Part shown: positions 50,204 to 61,100 of the stretch, piece by piece | Position numbering within the stretch: position 1 is the stretch's first letter | Layout of the letters: the number at the start of each line of letters is the position of its first letter | Assembly: GCA_036877525.1 (NCBI GenBank) | Contig: JAZGTH010000059.1 | Coordinates: 6,200,001 to 6,264,000, forward strand | Origin: Chromobotia macracanthus | Lineage: Eukaryota; Chordata; Actinopteri; Cypriniformes; Botiidae | Direction: 5' to 3' | DNA: 64,000 bases | Notes under the pieces: model-generated | What the model saw: the letters and a program-made list of their open reading frames with translations, nothing else | Database searches by the model: none | What the model was told of the DNA's origin: nothing | Position numbers and translations under genes: made by a program

Positions 50204-50655
50204 GCCTCATCATTCACTGTACAATTCCACAATGAAAACATTATCATAACTGTGCATGATTAGCTTGACAGCTTGTTGCTATTATATTTCTTAAGCCATT
50301 AAAGACTTTGATGATGAAATAAACATACTTATCACTGACATTCTTACACATACAGTCTGCCGTGACAGATCCCACAGTAAAAGCAGATGAATAAACTTGT
50401 AAAAGGCTTACACAGTTTAAAATGATCCCCAATGTTATTTTTACAAGAATGCTTTTAATTTTTAAAACATTAAGCCAATAAAACGAAGCAAACAAATGTA
50501 TACTGCGTGGGTCATTCCAGAGACCATGAAGTCTATCCTACACACAAATCATTACCAAACATATATAGTCCATCTCTGGCATCGAGTTGCCTGAGGGTCT
50601 ATGCATCACTGTTTGTGGTCTGTTTATCAAGTCTAGTCAGATACTGTTAAACAGT

Positions 50656-50661
50656 TTTATT
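50656..50661 (-). terminator. Candidate ndp polyadenylation signal
   Basis: AATAAA on the minus strand about 290 nt past the ndp stop, the first such hexamer found downstream. The sequence behind it is not clearly GT-rich, so a more distal site is possible. Confidence 0.4.
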
Positions 50662-50761
50662 GAATTTCTCTCGCAGTTTACGACGTTGTTGTCGGCATCC
50701 GCTACTTCACACATGCAGTGATCAAAACAATGGAATGCAATGAAAGTAAATGGACTGTCTG

Positions 50762-50773
50762 TGCGCATGCGCA
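50762..50773. promoter_or_regulatory. NRF1-type palindrome in the predicted ndp 3' UTR
   Basis: Perfect 12-bp palindrome TGCGCATGCGCA, a full match to the NRF1 consensus, inside a short stretch (about 50680-50900) with more CpG than its surroundings and a CACGTG E-box near 50813. NRF1 sites usually mark promoters. It lies about 190 nt past the ndp stop codon. Function is inferred only from the motif. Confidence 0.4.
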
Positions 50774-50950
50774 GGCGAACATCTGGAGATCCAAGCGAAT
50801 ACGCTGCCGTACACGTGATGTGATTCTTCTTGAAGTCGTGATGGGTTGTTGGCAACACTTCGACAGCGCTAATGAATCGTAAAATGGCTGTTTTGAATCA
50901 TCAGCAATAAAGCTTCAGCTTCTTTGTATTTGTTTCCATGCCAGATGCGT

Positions 50951-51175
50951 TCAGCTGCACTCCTCGCAGCTGCAGGCCAGGATGTACCGGTAAGTAGCGG
51001 TTATCCGCGTCCCGCCCGAGCAGCGCAGGCGCACTGCCTTCAGTTTAGAGGTGTGCGGACGGCAGCAGAAACACGTGCTTCTGAACGGCTGCTTCAGGAC
51101 AGAGCTGAAGGAGATCAGTGGGTCCGAGCGGGACGTGTGGCTGCAGTGACCCTCACACCGAGCCAGGAGGACCAT
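50951..51175 (-). CDS. ndp: ndp coding exon 2 (residues 65-138, stop)
   Basis: Encodes LLARCEGHC, SDPLISFSSVLKQPF, CFCCRP, the basic KLKAVRLRC strand and YRYILACSCEECS, that is, nine of the eleven conserved cysteines. The CFCC cluster includes the cysteines that form inter-chain disulfides in the norrin dimer. Acceptor TTTTCACTGCAG, stop TGA at 50953-50951. Confidence 0.97.
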   Translation of the reverse strand: MVLLARCEGHCSHTSRSDPLISFSSVLKQPFRSTCFCCRPHTSKLKAVRLRCSGGTRITATYRYILACSCEECS

Positions 51176-54100
51176 CTGCAGTGAAAAGCATAAATCAGGT
51201 CTATATTCGTACACAATATTTATCTCCTCTGCTCTCACATGGTTTCATTACTTGCAGGGCAAACTAGCTGACAGATAGCAGAATCTTATGTTCTGCGGTG
51301 CCATAAAACTTGTTTTGTCAGGTAAACTAAAAATGTGCTTTATGGGGTAACGTCTACAGCGCGTGTTATTCCAAAGGTAAAATGCATGTCTTTGTAATCT
51401 TTCATCAAAATGAAATAATCTCCGCATCTGAAATGGCTTTGTCTTTCGCCACCACACCTTTATTTTTAAACCTCTCTCCTCCACCCACCTGTCACAGAAT
51501 CCACATTTCATGATCCAATAAATTCCTGAAGGATAAAACCTAGTCTTACCCTACATTTATTGTCATTTTTCTAAATATCCTGTTTCACATCCTGTTTCAG
51601 AAATATTTCACAAAGTTCAGTTAGATCCAAACCAATTAGATACAGCACTGTTTCAAACAGTGTGGAGTGAGTATAGCCTTCTTTGGATTGACTGCACTGG
51701 CTTGGGATTTATATATGGATTATGGAAAAACTGCTGTATGTCCATAGAAACGGTGCTAAACATTTCAAATAACTTAAAATAACACTGTATTAGTGACATA
51801 CAATATATACAATAAAAAAGCAATATATACCAATTGTTACGTCTTCCTCTGTGTCCCAAATTGGTCTCTGTCTTATTAAACAAAGAAATACCACGTGGAA
51901 TATGTGTGTAACATTTGCTGCAAATCAATTAGCCCGTGGACATCTTGCATAACAGCCCATTAATTCTATTGTGCATCTTCAATGTCTGCACAAGCATCTT
52001 ATAAAGAGTCTTGTGCCATCCCTAATTTGAACCCTCTGTCAGGACACAACAAAGATAAGCTTTTTGAGGCTTGGAGTTCTGAACAAAGAGAGCTTCTGTG
52101 CTCTCTCACGTTGACCTTGCACCTGCATGGTGATGGGAGTGTGGTTGATCTTTCCCAGACCTAGATGCTCGAGCTACTTGACTCCCCCAAATACCTCAAT
52201 CCTACAAATTTGCTTCATCTGCTTTGTAAGGATTGTTGTGTGACAGATGAAAGGCTTTGCACTTTGCGGGGCCAATTTATGGAGGTCAATCATCCACCTG
52301 GCTACATCATTGGATTCTGGATTTCATTGGCTGATAAAGAAAGATTAGCTCATCAAAAACTCCCCCTTCGTCCTGCATGCGAGTTCTCCTGTATAATTAA
52401 AGCTTAACGAATGATGTGAGTCAGAGCGCAGGCTCATTGCAACGATAGCTGCAAACGTGACCCAGTTCAACGGTCTACTGATTCAGAATATGAGGTGCTG
52501 GCCAAACCACAGGCCGTGACATTCCTGCACACTCCGTAAATGGACTCCTATGTCATGTTGTCTGTCAGCTGCCTAGTGTTACTGGAGTGTCACCCCCATT
52601 ATAAGGGACAATAGCCTTGTCTGAGGCCAAAAGGCACCTGATATGCATGATGGGAATCAGACATGATGTGACGTCAATGCCCGATAATGGCATTTGCTTG
52701 CCTCTTTTAGCTGACATCATTATTTAATGTCACCTGAAATGAAATGCATGCAGCTATGTCTGTTAACCAATCAAAAGGCAGATGTGGGGAATTTTAGAGA
52801 GAGGCACAATGGAGGTGTGTGGTCCACAGAAAATCCAAGGAAACATGGCAAGGTGACAAAAGCTGGGCAGCAGATGTAAGCTCCTCTTCCCCTCTATATT
52901 TATCTCAGAGTGACTGCGCAGGTGGATCCTATTGTGTAGCACTGCTGAAATTTGCATGGAAGCAACAGCCATTCCCATAACTAATGCAATGAGTAATAAG
53001 CTTCTTTATAGGGGTGAATGAGTCAGGCTTAATCCTTGGTCTATGCCTTTTTTAGACAATAGATCTATGTATGCAGAGATCTGTCAGTCATAAACTGGTA
53101 AAGGAATTGCTTAACTGTTGGTTTAGATGCTTGATACAAATGATCCTGCCTATATACCAACACTTAACTAATCTGGTTGATCATGTCAGCCAAACAAGGA
53201 ATACAGTGCTTGAAAATTATTTCTAGCAGAAACTGGTACAATGACATTAAGCTGGGGCCTCAGCTTGCCATACAGATTCAGCTGCTATTTGGAGTCCTGT
53301 ATTATTGAGAAAATCACCTTTAAATCACATATTTCCATTTACTACCAATTGCATTTGGTTGTTTACCACATAAATTAGATACATACAGCATGTGTAACAT
53401 TCATACACAGAATGAAGATTTTTACCTCGAGCACAGGTGGACATCCAACTCATCTTCACTTTAATAGAAGTTAATCATTTGCTGACAGAGCCCAGCTGGG
53501 CTTGTAATAGTGCGAGAAACTCAATTCACATTTGATATACAGATACTGAGAAGAGGCTGTTCTTTCAAGGTTACAGCTGAATCAGAGCCTGGAATGTGTC
53601 CCACAGTGTTTATTATCAATGGCTTTATTTAGAGGGGATAAATCTGAGGCACATTATTGTTTCGATAACCAAAAAAATGACTCAGCCACAGCACTGTGTG
53701 GAGCCTTGGAACTGCGCCACCTCCCAGACATTTTATGTACCCCATGAGTGCTTATTTCTGGCAAGGCTCTAGGCCTCACAGACAGGTTGTTTGCAGTGTG
53801 CTTTGCCAAGGTGTCAAAGCAGCTGAAGGTAGAGGTCACTTGACAAGCCAGCTATGCTATCTGATTCAATAAATGAAAACAAGGTTTCTTCTCAGCCATG
53901 GGTTCTAATTATGGGAGGGACCCCTGGGGTTTGGTATTTAAATTTAAAACCCTTCAATGTATCAGGAGACTTGTTTTGGTTCAACATCTTGTTAGCAGGA
54001 ACATTGTGGGTGTAGAGAATGTATAGTCTTTCAAGAGGGTTTGACCTCCCAGACCATTTTTTGGAATTTAATGAGCAACATGGGGGCTCCATTTTCCTTG

Positions 54101-54534
54101 TTTTTGGTGTGTGCGCACAGTGCGCCTCTCAGTCGGATGCTAATAAGAAAGACCATGATGGAAATAGAACTACAAGACCTCCTGCAAAATTGACATGAGC
54201 AATAAAACAAAAACGCCACCAATGGAGCGAATGGTACACCTCCACACTCCACACAATCACAAACTGCATGATTGTGCAACTGTAAAGAGAAAGGTAGTTC
54301 TTGATGGACAGGAGGAACGTAGGTAAATTTGAAAGTTCTTACCTTTGAATTGCACTTGTAGATGGGATGTGTAATGGTCTCCACATAATGGTGTCTCATA
54401 CATCTGTCCGGGTCACTGTCCCCCAAGTGTCCACTCTCCGCCTTACAGGTGACACTATGCAGGACACTCAGTAGCGGAAATGTGACCAGAAGAAGCAGAA
54501 TCCCAGGCTGGCTCATCTGGGCTAAGATCCTCAT
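50951..54534 (-). CDS. ndp: Norrin (Norrie disease protein), whole gene, 138 aa
   Basis: Secreted cystine-knot growth factor; by family knowledge a ligand of Frizzled4 with LRP5/6 and TSPAN12 that activates beta-catenin signalling in retinal vessels. Two coding exons are joined in phase 0 (AAG|GTAAGA ... CTGCAG|ATG), the same split as human NDP. Residues 1 to about 30 form a signal peptide with a leucine-rich core (LLLLVTFPLLSVL). Eleven cysteines of the mature region (45, 61, 71, 75, 99, 101, 102, 116, 132, 134, 137) fall exactly six residues after those of human norrin. The protein ends CEECS, one residue shorter at the C terminus than human. An additional Cys30 sits at the end of the signal peptide. 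It lies upstream of mao on the same strand, as NDP does relative to MAOB. Confidence 0.97.
51176..54342 (-). other. ndp intron between the coding exons (3.2 kb)
   Basis: Single intron between the coding exons. No repeat of note and no second reading frame resembling a protein. The short open frames (for example 51982-52407) have no recognisable domain. Confidence 0.8.
54343..54534 (-). CDS. ndp: ndp coding exon 1 (residues 1-64)
   Basis: The start chosen is ATG 54534-54532, the first in-frame ATG after the upstream stop and with G at -3. A second ATG at residue 7 also leaves a good signal peptide and has a weaker context (C at -3). The exon encodes the signal peptide, the short acidic linker GHLGDSDPDRC and the first cystine-knot segment MRHHYVETITHPIYKCNSK. 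Donor GTAAGA. Confidence 0.94.
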
Positions 54535-56124
54535 ACCCACTGATGTAAACGTACAAACTTCCGCAGGTAAACAAAAAGAATGAGGAACGTCTTCTACAGA
54601 AGATAAGTGAGAGGTCTCCACTGCAGTTTTGATGCCACACAGGTGAACCAAAATGGGTAAGCTTTCTCTTTAAAATCAGCCATCCCTTTGGATTCTTCCT
54701 GTCTGGATTGATCTGTGGGTAGAGAATGGAATGGAAAGGTTAACTCAGGATGCAAATGAAAGAAAAGCCCTTCCGTAGACAGCCACCCGAGAGCATGATA
54801 TCAGGTGATGTTTTGTGCATTATTCCCAGTTAGTGGTTGAAAGCTGTTTAAGTTGTTAACAGAGCAACTGGGCAGGTAAGGCAAAGCGTAAAGGAGGAGA
54901 GAGTGGGAGTTTGTCTGCGTGAGAACCTCTAAATGACAGATGACCCAAGACAGACGTCTGCTGTGCCTTTGCCAGTTGGTTAAGGTGATTGCGGCTGTGT
55001 CTCCAGCCAGGAACAAGTGGGCTGTGATGTATGAGCAGTTCTGGCAGGCTGCAGTACTGTTATTCTAACAATCCCAACACCGAAAAACACAGTGTTTTTA
55101 TTACACAGCAGAGAAACCTAATATATTAATGAACAGCCTGGAGCAAATTTCCCTAGAAATGAATTTTTCATAAAGAGAAGTAGGTCTCAGAGCAAGGTCT
55201 CATTGACATTGACGGTATAAATATATATAAATATATTTTTCTTATTAAAGAAAGATATATTTATTTTGCTTATTTTTTCATAGACTTAACTGTCTACTCT
55301 AGGTTTAACTGTCCTCCTGACAGTTATATAAAATGTTTTGTGTGTGGCAGTTAAATTCATTGAGCCACAGTTTGGTGAAATGAGAAAAGAGTAGCAAAAC
55401 CCTGAGGATAACAGACTCTACAAGCCGGGATCAGACTGTTTTACAGAGAGGAAATTATCATTCGCTAAAACAAAGCCTTGCATTATTTCTAAACTTCAGT
55501 TTTTCTCTCCATTCCTGTTTGAATATTATTTTGAAACCTACAATCGCTCCAAAATTTCAAACACATCGGCCTAATTTAAAACGTTCTTCTTGTATATTTC
55601 TTACTGGAGGGAATCATTTAACTTTAGCATTCCTCACGTAAGAAATTTAAGTATCAATTTGCCTGTTTAAATAAATACTCTCTGAAATGTTTAACTGCAC
55701 TAGAGAGCATGTGTTGTAGGGTTTACATGAGCAGACATCACAGTCTGTTCCTAATTCGGATGCTTCGGATACAAGACACACTCGCTTTATCATTTCTTTA
55801 ATATCAACATATCAGACATACCAGCTGCCATCATTATCATCATCATGCCCTGGCATGACTGCTGACATTCAAACCTGGTAGAGAACGTCTGCCACACTGA
55901 TTTGTAGTCCTCGTAATGAGGCTTAACTATGGGGTAGACTCCTCTGCTCAAAAGGTAACTGCAGATCCAATTTAGTTCATAAACAAAGAGAGTGTGACCT
56001 CATGGAGCAACCATGCACGGCAGTTTCATCTGCTGAAGGCATCCAAGGCTGAGGTAAGGAGAACTGAGTGCGTACTGCTACCCAGAATTCACTTCTGTAG
56101 AGAGGTGCTATGTAGAGACATAAG

Positions 56125-56350
56125 ACAGGGGGATCTTAAAAAAAAGTTCTTAAAAGGTTCTTCACAGCATTTCCATAGAAGAACCATTTCTGGTTCCCTA
56201 AAAAACAATTTTCTTTTAAGAAAAAAAAGTTTCTTAAAAGAACCATTTCTTTCTTACCTTTTCATAGTCTAAGAAATCTTGTTCACTACAAAGAACCTTT
56301 TATGAACCAGAAAGGTTCTACAGATGTTAAAGGTTCTTTATGAACAATAC
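56125..56350. repeat. Inverted-repeat element rich in GGTTCTT/AAGAACC
   Basis: Repeated GGTTCTT and AAGAACC words in both orientations (for example 56150, 56178, 56240, 56297, 56332), giving a foldable AT-rich element like the small non-autonomous transposons common in fish. Non-coding although an open frame crosses it. Confidence 0.5.
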
Positions 56351-57869
56351 AGGCAAAAATTGTTTTTCTGTTAAATCATAAAGCACCTTATTTTAAAAGT
56401 CTAAAAATCACTACAATGGCATCAACACCTGCTTCAGCTTGTAGATTTATAAAGCCCAGCGTGTCTTAAAACAGCAGCAGGACTTTCGATTCTCTCCATC
56501 TTCGACAACAACAGCCAACACATCTGTCCACCTCTGGCCTTTGACCTAACCAGCAGAATTGTATCCCCCTCTGGCCTTAAATCCCCCTTTCTCTTTGTAA
56601 GCTGAAAATGTTGAGTATACAGGCTAGGGAAATTTGCTTTGACGTTGTTGTTTTTGGGTTCGGAGTCTGACTGAACTGATCTAATGCATGCTGAACTCAC
56701 ACGTTTCCTTTAATTAGCCTCCATAGCACAACAAGAGACAGGGCCAAAAACTCCCTAAACAAATATGTCTTTCTCGGAATTAACATTTCTGAGGCGTTTG
56801 AACCAAAGTGGACTCTTCATCTTACAAATAGGCAGATGAACAGCACAATTCACTGTATAAAAAAAGCTATACTTTATATTTCCAAGTACATTAGATGCAA
56901 AACAAAGGTATTTTTCATTTTTAAAAACTGCCAGATTCTATCCCACGGGAAAGTGAAAAACAATAAACAAATTTAAGAGGAAGGCAGGAGCCAGGACTGG
57001 GTGAGACATTCCAGAGCTCTGTTCCACAGAACTCCCAGGCCCAGACTAGTCGCCTAGGGCCTGTGTTCTAACCAGAAGTCCTGTCGGTGGCTAATGCCTC
57101 TTAGGGAGCGGACCCCTGGAATGAAGTGTCCCTAGGCGCAGCCCTGGTGGTTGTGGAAATAGAATGTGGATCTTTTGATCATGGCTGATCCTCTCAGGCT
57201 GTGGCAGGGCTGCAAGGGGCCTCACCGTCTGCACTATTAGGACTGTGAAATTCCTGACATACAAAAGCAGCCACAGGTTAGGGGCCGTATGGCAGGAAGT
57301 GTTGCACACTATTTAGATCAGTACCGCATCTTACCAAACCACGTCTCTCTGTGCTCTAACACCAATACATCACCAATACACCAAACCATTTATTCCATTA
57401 CATTTGAGAATGCTATAAACATCATCACATGGTAGTTTATCATTGCAGACTCTGAAATGGCTCTAGGGATAATGGTTAGACTCTTGATATCGAAGTCTCT
57501 GTCTCTTGTTCTAGACCTTGCTGTTTTGACTGGTTAAACTAAAGCACAGGATGTCATTTAAAGAAGGATTTTAGATTGAAACGCACCTCAGGAAATTTAA
57601 ATGGGTTGGATTATGTGGGTTGAGACAATTGAACCAACATTATTAGTTTCCTCGACATTGTTGTTGAGAAACGGGCTTCCATGAATTTAGAGCTGTTTTT
57701 AAGGTATTCTATGTCAAAGTCGCCTAAAGTCTTAAAAACAACTGTGTTGACAAAATTATCTTCTTGGAGGAACATTTGATCTGAATTATAGAGATGTAAA
57801 CTATATCTTGGTTTGTTATACAAGCATAGCTTTACATGCAGTTCGGTGAGTAAGGCAAATCAATGCATA

Positions 57870-58130
57870 CTCCCTGCTGAAAAGACCAGCAGAGTTTCTG
57901 ACCAGCATATGTTGTTGGATATGTTTTGGATCCTGGACCCCACCATTAGTTGATGGTGTGCTGGTTTCCACAACAGTCTTTTAAGCTAGGATAACCAGCT
58001 TTTTAACTAGGTTAACCAGCCTTGGTAAACCAGCCATGCTGGTTGATCATATTCACTATGGCTTCACCATTAACATGCATAAGACAGCATAAACATTAAT
58101 GCTGGTCTACACTGGTCTTTACAGCGCGGT
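57870..58130. repeat. Inverted-repeat element rich in ACCAGC/GCTGGT
   Basis: Multiple ACCAGC words and their complement GCTGGT in alternation (57886, 57901, 57959, 57998, 58016, 58030, 58038, 58102), typical of a cyprinid MITE. No coding potential. A related shorter stretch with GCTGGTC and GACCAG words lies at about 29995-30075 in mao intron 4. Confidence 0.5.
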
Positions 58131-61100
58131 TCTGCGTTGAATTACTCAGACTTCATTTCATAAATTGCCTGAGTACTTTAACAAGGATATCAAAACCTCA
58201 GAAGGGCACTCTTGATCAGAGCCTGACAGCAGCTGAATCCACAGTTGTCGAGTGAGATGGACCTGTGGTCGTCTATATCTGTCAGTCTATTTGCCAATAA
58301 ACAGAATTGTCTTCACTCTCACTGTCATACCCAAGACCCCTCCTCCTGTGAATGGGTTACGTCACTGTATTCTGCTTGTTTAGCTCCCTATTGTTTCACC
58401 AGCTTTTAAAAACCAAAGGGCAGATTCCTGCAGGGATCACCCTGCAGCCCTCCTCTGTTACCCATCTGCAACCCAAGCAGCATACCAGTTCTGAGCAGGG
58501 CCACCGCCACCACACGCAGACGCCAGTTACCCGTGTCTCCTTTACGCCCAAGCTAAACCCCACGCTAAATATATCCCTCTGTGATAAAGATAAGACAAAC
58601 ACAGTGGATTTAACCGTAGCTTGTTGCCAACAGCAGGGCAACCATGTGAGCCAATGCTAAACTAATGTTAGTTTTACATTTAGCTTCTTAGAAAAGCTCT
58701 GGTCTCACTGGAATGCTAAAGGATGAAAGGGTCTGCGCACAGCAAAGCTGTGGAGGGGTTTGGAGTTAAATTAATTAGAGGCCATGTTATGTCGTCCTGT
58801 TAACCTTCTACGTTAATGTGACGTGTAAATTGATGGCTGTCGTCATCTTCTGAATATACTACTCGCAGGTTTTAATTCTGTGCACACCCATACTGCGCAG
58901 TTGATGTATTTTCGTAGTCGTTAAAAAACTATTGTGCATTACTGATTATGGATGTGCTGGAATCACAGCACATAATGACGGCTGGTGTAGTCTGCTCTCA
59001 GATCTCACATCTGGGGGAAAATGTGTTAGGCTTCCTGCGCCTCTCTTATCCGCAAGATCCTCAACATATACATGATTTTTCATCTGGCGCTATTGTTTAA
59101 CGACCTCTGGCTTAGCATGGAATTGCCCGTGCAGGACAAGAAGATGATGGCTTACCTTAGCAACAGACCTCACACAGAACACATCTATTGTCAGTCTCGC
59201 CACGTATAACATACCTGTCTTTAGCTCCTGCGCTTGTAAAACTGTACTTCTGTTATGACTCGCTCAAAATCCGTTCCTCATGCTTGTTATTAAGCACAGT
59301 CACTCCTTCAGCTGACATGTTCAAAAATCAGGTAAAACATCTGTTTTTCTTTTTTTGCTTTGTGCGATAGATCTGTTGGCCATGTTCTGTTTGTCACTTC
59401 TTGCAAAAATGCATGGCATTGAAGATAAATAAGAGCATTAGAAAGATTTAGAAGAAAACCATTTACACAGCTCATTTAGTAATTATTAATATTCCACTGC
59501 GCATTTCTATATTTAGTAACAAAATCTACAAATGAATTGTAATGCATGCACTACAGGAACGAGACAATACTGTGAATGCTAAAACAGTAATAATGTACAG
59601 CAATTACCCTTGCAGCCATTACAAGTAACTCTGATGACCTGAGTCACCTTTACAACGCTGGTGGTCTTACCTTTAGTCTGATGCCTTCAAAACTACAATA
59701 TCCAATCCCAGCTGCCTCTTCTCAGACAGAAATGACATTTCATAGGCAACAATTGCCTTTAGATCTCTTTCTCCCTCATTCACTTGCTTTCTCCTTTCTC
59801 TCTGGTTCTGTTTTACTCACACACTCTCTCTCACGCATGCCGACTGTGTGTGAGCACTGACTCTTTCCCCTCCCTCTCATGTCCCCTCCTCCCCGTGCTT
59901 TGACATTCACACCCCCTTTTATTGAGGAATCACATGGAAAAGAGAAAGGATGGATGATGTACATCCTGGGATGGCTGTCAGATGTGGAACGTGACACAGC
60001 AGTCATATATCATCTTAGGGACACCCACACTCACACTCACCCCCAGCTGCCACTCTGACACGCTCTTGCAAGCAAATGGGGATTCCAGCAGAATCAGGGG
60101 ACTGACCAAAAGTGTGGCCCCTTTACGAGGTCCAGGTTATAAAACTGTTAACAGAGTTAGTTTTTTTTTTTACAAAACAATTGGTCTTCTGGGTTTCTTT
60201 GCTGTCTTTGTTGCACGTTTGGGATACAACAACAGGATCTGGGAGGTGTAACTCAATTCAGCTGGAAGCTATGAAGTATGTATGAAGAATGCAGTTAAGA
60301 CACTGTTACAATGGGAAAACAATTTTCTCTACCTTAAGAACAACGACAAGGCAGTAACAGCAATGGCTGTATTAAATTCATATCTTTATACACAAAAATG
60401 AGGTTTGAAATTCTTATACAATGCAATAAGAACTATATTTTTCCTGTTTGGAATATAAGACCTGAAATGAGAATCCGATAAAAAACAGATGTGTAATTAT
60501 GAGTTCCCAATGAATGCATAATTACTATTTCACATCTCTAAGATGGAAAGCATCCAGCAACGGCTGAAATTTTTCTTAAAGTTTGTCTTTCTGTAGCCAA
60601 AAAAATGTTTTCCACGCAAGTGATTTTAACATTATGGAAAGGGGGAAAGGCTGAAATTAAATTAGCCCAAATATTGGCACTAGAGGAAGAAAAATCTAAC
60701 TGAAGCATGGAGCTCATCCAAGTGGGAACTGAAGGTTTGTGCTAGAAAATATCTGATCAACAGAGCTTACCAACTTATCATCCAGCAGTTTTCCATGATG
60801 CTAACTATTGAAAAATGACTTAATGTAAAGATTTTTATACACAACAATAAACGCACAGGGCAAAAACTAGCTATCTATACAAAAACAGAAGAAAAACTAT
60901 TCTATTATTTTTTATTAAAGATGATCAGATAACTGCTGTACAGAATTTGAGACCTTTGAAATAAAGGCGATACTGGCCCTGCTACAGGCTTGGGGGGGTC
61001 AAAAGTTTACTCAACATAATTACCTGAAAGACTTATGTGATCTCACAAATGTTCTCACCTTCTATGTCTTGACCCTTTGACAGCGCCATAATTAACAACA

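Noticed and set aside
54031..54651. A 206-codon version of ndp exon 1 reading through the donor site
   Set aside because: The extended frame begins at a TTG, not an ATG, and continues past a strong GTAAGA donor into intron. The spliced two-exon norrin explains the conserved part completely.
58352..58660. 102-codon plus-strand open frame with a hydrophobic start
   Set aside because: Looks like a signal peptide at first, but the rest has no family resemblance and an antisense frame of similar length overlaps it.
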